The position numbers were made by a program, and so were the translations under genes. From contig CAZYGI010000067.1 of assembly GCA_964647255.1 (NCBI GenBank), positions 1 to 19,957 on the forward strand: a stretch of 19,957 nucleotides of DNA, in the 5' to 3' direction. Positions 14,940-19,957 of this stretch are shown here, one piece after another (within the stretch, counting starts at the first letter, position 1; each line of letters opens with the position of its first letter). Under the pieces are notes generated by a model, which did no database searches, had not been told where the DNA came from, and was given only the letters and a program-made list of their open reading frames with translations. The DNA is from CAWJEL01 sp964647255 (GTDB taxonomy: Bacteria; Chloroflexota; Anaerolineae; CG2-30-64-16).

Positions 14940-15959
14940 TTATTTGGTGTTCGGGTAGAAGAGCGGCTGGCCGTACTTGTCCACGCCGTAGCCGCCGATC
15001 TTCTTCTGGGTATCCGCTGACAGCAGCCAGGTCACGAACTTCTGCGCCAGATCTGCCTTGACATTGGGAAATTTGTCCGGGTTGACGGCCAGCACGCCGT
15101 AGGGGTTGAGCAGTGATTTGTCCTGATTCTCCGCCAGGCTGTTCCCGCCGAGCAGGATGGTCAGGTTGGGCAATTTATCCTTCATCGAGAGATAGGTGCC
15201 GCGGTCGGAGAGGGTGTATGCGCCCTTCTCGTTGGAGAAGAGCAGCGTGTCGCCCATGCCCTGGCCGAGGGAGTTGTACCACGGCATGTCTTTCGTCGGC
15301 GTGATGGCGGCGGACGACCAGATGCTCAACTCCTTGGTGTTGGTGCCCGACTTGTCGCCGCGGCTGGCGAAGGCTGCCTTCGCATCCATGATCATCTTGA
15401 AGGCGTCTTTGGCGGCGGCCGTGCCTGCGATCTTCGCCGGGTCATCCTTCGGGCCGACGACGATGAAGTCGTTGTACATCACGTCGAATCGTTCCTTGGC
15501 GAACCCATCAGCGACGAATTTGTCCTCCGATTTACGGCTGTGGACCAGCAGCACATCGGCATCGCCCTTCGTGCCGATCTCGATCGCCTGGCCGGTGCCC
15601 ACAGCAACCACGCCGACCTTGACGCCGAACTGCTTCTCGAAGTCAGGCAGGATGAAGTCGAGCAGGCCGGAGTCGGCGGTGCTGGTGGTGGTGGCGAGCA
15701 CCAGGTCCCCCGGCACCTTTGTGGGTTCGGGAGCCTTTGTCGGCTCGGGGGCTTTCGTCGGTTCCGGTGCTTTGGTCGGCTCAAGCGCCTTCGTGGGTTC
15801 CGGGGCCGTGGTCGGCTCTGGCGCCTTGGTCGGCTCGGTCTGCGCGGCCGGGGCCTGTGTGGCCGCGGGCGCGGGCGTCGCGGTCGGCTGCACGCACGCG
15901 GTCACCAGGGTGACGACGATGAGCAGGACGGTCAACAGTGAGAACGTTCGTTTGGACAT
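14940..15959 (-). CDS. tupA: Tungstate ABC transporter substrate-binding lipoprotein
   Basis: 339 residues. Signal peptide with lipobox LVTAC (Cys22), then a Pro/Thr-rich linker with seven EPTKAP-type hexapeptides (42-83), then the binding domain. It opens with LATTTSTADSGLLDFILPDF, the TTTST oxyanion-binding motif of TupA, and has ASRGDKSGTNTKE whose Arg contacts the anion in characterised TupA proteins. The rest (MYNDFIVVGP, YTLSDRGTYL, PYGVLAVNP) is typical of the family. It captures tungstate outside the membrane and hands it to TupB. ATG at 15959 is chosen because AAGGAGG stands just upstream and the signal peptide begins there; a longer frame to 16061 runs into tupC. Confidence 0.93.
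   Translation of the reverse strand: MSKRTFSLLTVLLIVVTLVTACVQPTATPAPAATQAPAAQTEPTKAPEPTTAPEPTKALEPTKAPEPTKAPEPTKAPEPTKVPGDLVLATTTSTADSGLLDFILPDFEKQFGVKVGVVAVGTGQAIEIGTKGDADVLLVHSRKSEDKFVADGFAKERFDVMYNDFIVVGPKDDPAKIAGTAAAKDAFKMIMDAKAAFASRGDKSGTNTKELSIWSSAAITPTKDMPWYNSLGQGMGDTLLFSNEKGAYTLSDRGTYLSMKDKLPNLTILLGGNSLAENQDKSLLNPYGVLAVNPDKFPNVKADLAQKFVTWLLSADTQKKIGGYGVDKYGQPLFYPNTK
15711..15836 (-). repeat. Seven 18-bp in-frame repeats encoding EPTKAP in tupA
   Basis: Seven consecutive hexapeptide units (EPTKAP, EPTTAP, EPTKAL, three EPTKAP, EPTKVP) form the linker between lipid anchor and binding domain. Codons vary among copies, so selection keeps the peptide. Copy number may vary between strains through slippage. 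Confidence 0.9.
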
Positions 15960-15987
15960 CTTTTCCTCCTTGGATTGGATGAGTGAA

Positions 15988-16734
15988 TCAGTAGACCATC
16001 TCCCCGCGCACGAATGCGCCGGTGCGCGGGTCACGCGGCGCCTCGAAGAAGGCGTGGACATCCGCCACTTCGATCAGCCGCCCCTCCAGGATCAACGCCA
16101 CGCGGTGTGCCAGCCGCCGGGCCTGGAACACGTTGTGGGTGACGAGCACGGCGGTCATGCCCCGGTCGCGGTTCAGCGCCCGCACCGTGTCCTCGATCAC
16201 GCCGACGTTATAGGGGTCCAGGTTAGCGGTCGGCTCGTCCAGCAGCAGCACGTCCGGTTCGATCACCATCGCCCGCGCCAGCGCCACGCGCTGCGCCTCG
16301 CCGCCGGAGAGGGTGCGCGCCGGCTGTTTCGCCAGCGCGGCGAGGCCCACCTGCGCCAACGCGGCGCCCACCCGGCCATCGCCGTCGCGCTCGCCGCGCA
16401 ACCCCAGGCCGAAGCCGACGTTGGCCCAGACGGTGCGGTTCAGCAGGATGGGTCGCTGCGCCACAGTGGTCACGCGGCGCCGGACCGCCAGCGGCACGGG
16501 CCGGTCCGCGTCGTACTCGGCGTCCATGAAGCGGATGCGGCCGCTCGTCGGCGGCTCCAGGAAGTTGAGCAGGCGCAGCAGCGTGCTCTTGCCCGACCCG
16601 CTCGGTCCCACCAGGGCCAGGACCTCGCCGCGGCGCACCTCCAGCTCAGCGATGTCCAGCACGCGGCGGCCGTTGTACGATTTGGCGACATCTGCCAGGG
16701 TGTAGCAGGGAGCGGACTGCGGTGCTGCGATCAT
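15988..16734 (-). CDS. tupC: Tungstate ABC transporter ATP-binding protein
   Basis: 248-residue ABC ATPase: Walker A GPSGSGKST (43-51), Q-loop VAQRPILL (Q93), signature LSGGEAQRVALARAM (142-156), Walker B LLLDEPTANLD (163-173), switch His200. It powers TupB. The ATG at 16734 overlaps the tupB stop as ATGA, and tupA follows 28 bases after the stop. The longer open frame upstream lies inside tupB and was rejected. Assignment to tungstate rather than phosphate or molybdate rests on the neighbouring tupA. Confidence 0.92.
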   Translation of the reverse strand: MIAAPQSAPCYTLADVAKSYNGRRVLDIAELEVRRGEVLALVGPSGSGKSTLLRLLNFLEPPTSGRIRFMDAEYDADRPVPLAVRRRVTTVAQRPILLNRTVWANVGFGLGLRGERDGDGRVGAALAQVGLAALAKQPARTLSGGEAQRVALARAMVIEPDVLLLDEPTANLDPYNVGVIEDTVRALNRDRGMTAVLVTHNVFQARRLAHRVALILEGRLIEVADVHAFFEAPRDPRTGAFVRGEMVY

Positions 16735-17444
16735 TGGTCGAACGTCTTTCCCTGCAGCCGCAGCATGACCACGTTGATGAAGAAGGCAATCGAGAGCAGG
16801 ATCAAACCCAACGCCAGCGCCAGCTCGAAGTTGCCCTGCCGCGTCTCCAGCACGATCGCGGTGGTCAGCACGCGCGTCCGGCCCTCGATGTTGCCGCCGA
16901 CCAGCATCACCGCGCCCACCTCGGAGATGATGCCGCCGAACCCGGCGATGATCGCGACCATGACCCCGATGCGCGCCTCGGCCAGCACCGCGAGAGTCGT
17001 CTGCCAGGCGGTGGCGCCCAGCGACTGCACCTGCTGCCGGAGCTGGGGGTCCACGCCCATCACCGCGGCCATGGTGAATCCGGCGACGAGCGGAAACGCG
17101 ATGATGCACTGCGCGATCACCATCGCGCCTGGCGTGAAGAGCGGCGGGACCAGCGGCGAGTTGAGGCTGCCCAGCGGTCCGCTGCGCGACAACAGTAGAT
17201 AGACGAAGAGGCCGACGACCACCGGCGGGAAGCCCATGCCGGTGTACATCAGTGCGATGACCAGCTTGCGCCCGATGAAGCGGCCCAGCCCCAACGCTGC
17301 GCCCAGCGGCACGCCGATCAGCGTGCTGAGCAGCAGCGCAAGCCCCGACACGCGCAACGACAACAGGACGATCTCGATCAGGCCGGAGTCACCGCTGCCG
17401 ATGAGTCCGGTGGCTTCAAGCAACCCGCGCCAGAATGTGCCGAT
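16731..17444 (-). CDS. tupB: Tungstate ABC transporter permease
   Basis: About 230-238 residues with 5-6 membrane segments. IEIVLLSLRVSGLALLLSTL opens the transport domain; MGFPPVVVGLFVYLLLS and the EAA-like loop LGATAWQTTLAVLAEARIGV (the ATPase contact) are typical of TupB. Start is uncertain. The ATGs at 17567 and 17525 lie upstream of, or on, the promoter -35, so they cannot be on its transcript. Within the transcript the in-frame options are ATC at 17444, a rare start but with GGAG 7 bases upstream, and TTG at 17423 without a clear ribosome-binding site. I use 17444 for the ribosome-binding site. Stop overlaps tupC. Confidence 0.85.
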   Translation of the reverse strand: MGTFWRGLLEATGLIGSGDSGLIEIVLLSLRVSGLALLLSTLIGVPLGAALGLGRFIGRKLVIALMYTGMGFPPVVVGLFVYLLLSRSGPLGSLNSPLVPPLFTPGAMVIAQCIIAFPLVAGFTMAAVMGVDPQLRQQVQSLGATAWQTTLAVLAEARIGVMVAIIAGFGGIISEVGAVMLVGGNIEGRTRVLTTAIVLETRQGNFELALALGLILLSIAFFINVVMLRLQGKTFDQ

Positions 17445-17490
17445 GGGGTTTCTCCAAAATTTTGATAAGATGTATGATTGTAACGGTACG

Positions 17491-17518
17491 ATTATATCCA
17501 GGGATAGACCATTGTCAA
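17491..17518 (-). promoter_or_regulatory. Consensus sigma70-type promoter for the tup operon
   Basis: Minus strand TTGACA (17518-17513), 16-base spacer, TATAAT (17496-17491): both hexamers are perfect. Transcription would start near 17484, leaving about 40 bases of leader, too short for a molybdenum/tungsten cofactor riboswitch. No clear operator palindrome was seen. Confidence 0.8.
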
Positions 17519-17540
17519 AAACCATGCCCGGCGCGGCATG

Positions 17541-17568
17541 TTGACACGAGGGGCAGAGCGGGTACAAT
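17541..17568 (+). promoter_or_regulatory. Near-consensus promoter for the GIDDTD remnant and ABC1 kinase gene
   Basis: TTGACA (17541-17546), 16-base spacer, TACAAT (17563-17568). It is divergent from the tup promoter, with 22 bases between the two -35 boxes, so the two could share a regulator. Confidence 0.75.
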
Positions 17569-17609
17569 GGTCTTCGCTTTTGTTTTCACTCTTTGTCACT
17601 GAAGGAAAC

Positions 17610-17675
17610 ATGCGCTATTTGATCGGCATTGATGACACCGACAACAAGAATCACAGGGATGCACACAATTCCTGA
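17610..17675 (+). pseudogene. 5' remnant of a TiaS-like GIDDTD gene
   Basis: GAAGGAAAC-ATG starts a 21-residue frame, MRYLIGIDDTDN followed by KNHRDAHNS and a stop. IGIDDTD[SN] is the N-terminal hallmark of TiaS-like (tRNA-Ile2 agmatinylcytidine synthase catalytic domain) proteins, which are hundreds of residues long. Similarity ends after DTDN, so this is best read as the promoter, ribosome-binding site and first 12 codons of such a gene left by a deletion. It could now act as a leader peptide: its TGA is 4 bases before the ATG at 17680. Confidence 0.6.
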
Positions 17676-17679
17676 AGCC

Positions 17680-19449
17680 ATGAGGCGCCGCCGAAGGCGC
17701 GGCTCTGCGCAGGCGGCTGGGCCGGCCAACCTGGCCGACCTGACTGGGCTGGCCACGCCGAACGCGATCCCCGCCGAACTGCCGCTCGACCGCGGGCGCT
17801 ACCTGCGCGTCGCATTCTTCTTCGCCCGGGCCTTCCTCTCTTTCATCGGCTGGAACCTGATCCTGGGCCGCGTGCCGGGGTTCCGCGGCTACGTGCGCCG
17901 GACGAACATGCCGCGCTGGCGGGCCTTCGCGCGGCGCTTCCGCCGGCTGGCCGTGACAAACGGCGGCGTCTTGATCAAGCTCGGTCAGTTCATGAGCATC
18001 CGGGTGGATGTCTTGCCGTCCGCCGTGACGGACGAACTGAAGGGTTTGCAGGATGAAGTGCCTTCGGAGCGCCCAGACGACATCCAGGCGCTGATCACGT
18101 CCGAGTTCGGCCGGCCGGTAGATGAGGTTTTCGCCTGGTTTGCGCCGGAACCGGTCGCGGCGGCCTCGCTGGCGCAGGTGCATGCCGCGCGGCTGTGGGG
18201 TGGTGGGGAAGTCGTGGTGAAGGTCCAGCGCCCCGGCATCGAGCGGCTGGTGGCGACCGACCTGGCCGCGCTACGGCTGGCGGTGAGCTGGCTGAAATGG
18301 TACCGGCCGGTCTCCCGCCGGGTTGACCTGGATCGGCTCTATGCTGAGTTCTCGTCCACCACCCGCGCCGAACTCGATTTCGTGGCCGAGGGGCGGAACG
18401 CCGACCGGTTCGCAGACGACTTTGCGGACGAGCCCGGCGTCTACATCGCCGATGTCTTCTGGGAAGTCACCACCCGCCGCGTGCTGACGTTGGAGAACGT
18501 CGCCAGCATCAAGATTGACGATATCGCGGCCATCGAGGCCGCCGGCATCAGCCGCGCCCAGGTCGCGCGGCGGCTTTACGACATCTACCTGGAACAGATC
18601 TTCGTCCACCACTTCGTCCACGCTGACCCGCATCCGGGCAACCTTTTCGTGCACCCGCTGCCGCGCGATCCCGGTGTCGAGCCGGCTGCGGCCACGCCCT
18701 TCGAGATCATCTTCGTGGATTTCGGCATGGTCGCAGTGATCCCGGAGCGGCTGCGCGCCAGCCTGCGCGATTATGTGATCGCGGTGGGCACGCGCGACGC
18801 GCATCTGATGGTGCAGGCGTACGTGGATTCCGGTGTGCTGCTGCCGGGCGCGGATCGGAAGCGGATCGAAGCGCTGCATGAGACGCTGCTCAAGCGCTTC
18901 GGCGGGGTGTCCATCGGCAAGCTCTCCGGCGCCGCGATGGCGCAGGCGCAAGACCTGGTCATCGAGTACCGCGACCTCGTGTACGAGATGCCGTTTCAGT
19001 TTCCGACCGACATGCTGTTTGCCGTGCGCGCCGTCGCCATCCTGTCGGGGATGGCTACCCGGCTGGATCCAGACTTCGACCCGTGGGCCGCCACGCTGCC
19101 CTTTGCCGAGCGCATGGCCGGCGAGGAGGTTGGCCGCGATTGGCGGCTCTGGCTGGGTGAGTTGGGCGACCTGGGGCGCCTGGCCTGGCGGCTCCCCTCC
19201 CGGCTGGATCGCCTCTTGACCCAGGCCGAGCGGGGAGACCTGGTCAGCCAAAATGCGTTGGCGCCGGACGCGGCGAAGGCGTTCCGCCGGCTGGAACGTG
19301 CGGTGGATCGGCTAACCTGGGGCATCATCGCAGTGGGACTGCTGCTGTCCGGCATCATTCTGCGCGGGACCGAAGGCGCCGGTCTGCTCAGCACCGGGCT
19401 CATGGTGGCATCCGGGGGCGCATTCTTGTGGGGCCTGACCAGACGGTGA
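17680..19449 (+). CDS. ABC1/UbiB-family atypical protein kinase-like protein
   Basis: 589 residues from ATG 17680. Family hallmarks: KxGQ motif LIKLGQFMS (98-106), A-rich loop VAAASLAQVH (159-168) replacing the P-loop, VVVKVQRPG with Lys181, catalytic-type HADPHPGNLF (314-323) and VDFGM (346-350). Two hydrophobic C-terminal helices (LTWGIIAVGLLLSGIIL and LLSTGLMVASGGAFLWGL) anchor it in the membrane, as in UbiB. Family members are ATPases that support isoprenoid-lipid (quinone) metabolism; no ubi or men gene is nearby, so no symbol is given. Starts at 17632 and 17659 are also in frame; none has a good ribosome-binding site, and 17680 is preferred because the upstream remnant stops 4 bases before it. 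Confidence 0.88.
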   Translation: MRRRRRRGSAQAAGPANLADLTGLATPNAIPAELPLDRGRYLRVAFFFARAFLSFIGWNLILGRVPGFRGYVRRTNMPRWRAFARRFRRLAVTNGGVLIKLGQFMSIRVDVLPSAVTDELKGLQDEVPSERPDDIQALITSEFGRPVDEVFAWFAPEPVAAASLAQVHAARLWGGGEVVVKVQRPGIERLVATDLAALRLAVSWLKWYRPVSRRVDLDRLYAEFSSTTRAELDFVAEGRNADRFADDFADEPGVYIADVFWEVTTRRVLTLENVASIKIDDIAAIEAAGISRAQVARRLYDIYLEQIFVHHFVHADPHPGNLFVHPLPRDPGVEPAAATPFEIIFVDFGMVAVIPERLRASLRDYVIAVGTRDAHLMVQAYVDSGVLLPGADRKRIEALHETLLKRFGGVSIGKLSGAAMAQAQDLVIEYRDLVYEMPFQFPTDMLFAVRAVAILSGMATRLDPDFDPWAATLPFAERMAGEEVGRDWRLWLGELGDLGRLAWRLPSRLDRLLTQAERGDLVSQNALAPDAAKAFRRLERAVDRLTWGIIAVGLLLSGIILRGTEGAGLLSTGLMVASGGAFLWGLTRR

Positions 19450-19472
19450 TTTGATGGCCGCCGCCCGATGAA

Positions 19473-19525
19473 AAGGGGGTGTTGGGGCGATACCGTCGCC
19501 TCAACACCCCCTTACGTTTGTTTTT
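19473..19525 (+). terminator. Strong intrinsic terminator, probably bidirectional
   Basis: An 18-bp stem with one G-U pair (arms 19473-19490 and 19496-19513, loop TACCG), followed on the plus strand by ACGTTTGTTTTT. On the minus strand the stem ends in TTTT, so it can also end the GNAT transcript. It separates two convergent genes. Confidence 0.92.
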
Positions 19526-19537
19526 CGCCTGCCAGAA

Positions 19538-19957
19538 TCACCCAAAGACCCATTCGTCGAAGTCTGCTACAGGCCGATATCCGATTTTTGGGTAGATGCT
19601 GTTGGATGTTGGGTTCGCCAGGTCGGTGAAGAGCGTGCAGAATTCCCAACCGGCGTCCAGCAGTTGCTGGCTGAGCGCAGCCACGCATGCACTGGCATAG
19701 CCGCGACATCGGTGCTCCGGCGGCGTGTAGACCCAGCCGACCGCGATGCCGTGCGAGGTCTTTCTTGACTTGGACGCCATCGCGACGGGCCGGCTCGCGT
19801 CTTCCCACAGGAACAGATCGCGATCCTCGACGCGCGCAGCCGCGCTCTCCCGCGCGCTTTCCGGCGTGCCGACGACGCCTGCCTCCTGGATGAAGGCCCA
19901 CATCCAGGCTTCAACCAGGGGCAGATCGCGCTCGAGCGCGGGACGCAACCTGCCGGG
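19538..19957 (-). CDS. GNAT-family N-acetyltransferase, 5' end beyond the window
   Basis: 139 residues visible, the frame being open to the right edge, so the N-terminus is missing. The acetyl-CoA site VYTPPEHRCRGYASACVAAL (R/Q-x-x-G-x-A pattern: RCRGYA) and the C-terminal stretch FTDLANPTSNSIYPKIGYRP...DFDEWVF are typical of a GNAT subgroup of about 280 residues that often has a degenerate first GNAT half. Substrate unknown. A TTG at 19948 could be taken for a start but has no support. Confidence 0.88.
   Translation of the reverse strand, partial: PGRLRPALERDLPLVEAWMWAFIQEAGVVGTPESARESAAARVEDRDLFLWEDASRPVAMASKSRKTSHGIAVGWVYTPPEHRCRGYASACVAALSQQLLDAGWEFCTLFTDLANPTSNSIYPKIGYRPVADFDEWVFG

Noticed and set aside
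15196..17202. 668-codon open frame on the plus strand across the tup operon
   Set aside because: It is antisense to tupA, tupC and tupB, which have clear motifs. Long antisense frames are expected in G+C-rich codons, and its protein has no recognisable domain.
17445..17490. Molybdenum/tungsten cofactor riboswitch before tupB
   Set aside because: The leader from the consensus promoter is only about 40 bases, too short for that riboswitch fold.
18271..19251. 326-codon minus-strand frame opposite the ABC1 kinase
   Set aside because: The plus strand has all UbiB-family motifs in order; the antisense frame has none.

Overview
The window looks like part of a scaffold from an uncultivated, probably Chloroflexi-like (Anaerolineae/Caldilineae type) bacterium. 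This is inferred from gene style only: multi-domain cytosolic signalling proteins built from AAA-like, GAF and PP2C modules, a tungstate uptake operon with a Pro/Thr-rich lipoprotein linker, an ABC1/UbiB kinase, and dispersed TGTCATTCTGAG...GAAGAATCT repeats. No rRNA or tRNA is visible to fix the taxonomy. A run of 10 N (6217-6226) marks a scaffold gap.

Layout. (1) 18-4137, minus strand, lower in G+C than the rest: a promoter, a 76-codon ORF, a histidine kinase whose N-terminus carries two S1 RNA-binding-type domains plus a receiver, and a receiver-GAF-GAF protein. All three reading frames are joined by ATGA overlaps. (2) 4199-7076, minus, very G+C-rich: one large gene interrupted by the gap, encoding an AAA-like ATPase followed by GAF, GAF and a SpoIIE/RsbU-type PP2C phosphatase. 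(3) 7096-7877: three tandem ~115-bp repeats, a small GIY-YIG nuclease gene, and an oppositely oriented repeat copy. The nuclease ORF is framed by 17-bp inverted repeats, which suggests a compact repeat-plus-nuclease unit. (4) 7901-11805, minus: a C-terminally truncated GT4 glycosyltransferase, an M29-like aminopeptidase and a second AAA ATPase, closely packed.

(5) 12023-14691, plus: a good sigma70-type promoter, an M50 site-2-protease-like membrane metalloprotease, an HD-domain protein (4-bp overlap), an inverted pair of the dispersed repeat, a TyrA-like dehydrogenase, and a second GIY-YIG protein starting with TTG one base after it. (6) 14707-17518, minus: the tungstate ABC transporter tupB-tupC-tupA followed by a mop (molbindin) gene, behind a consensus promoter. 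(7) 17541-19449, plus: a divergent promoter drives a 21-codon remnant beginning with a TiaS-like GIDDTD motif, then an ABC1/UbiB-family kinase and a strong terminator. (8) 19538 to the right edge, minus: a GNAT acetyltransferase cut by the window end.

How the parts fit. Regions 1 and 2 are soluble signal-transduction modules: a possible RNA-responsive two-component pair, and an NTPase-gated serine phosphatase of the partner-switching kind. Region 6 captures tungstate/molybdate, imports it and probably buffers it inside the cell. The points most worth a second look are the S1-receiver-GAF-kinase fusion, the GIY-YIG gene bracketed by inverted repeats (with an ORF-less relative at 13286-13436), the decayed GIDDTD gene whose promoter now serves the kinase gene, and the abrupt base-composition change near 4190.
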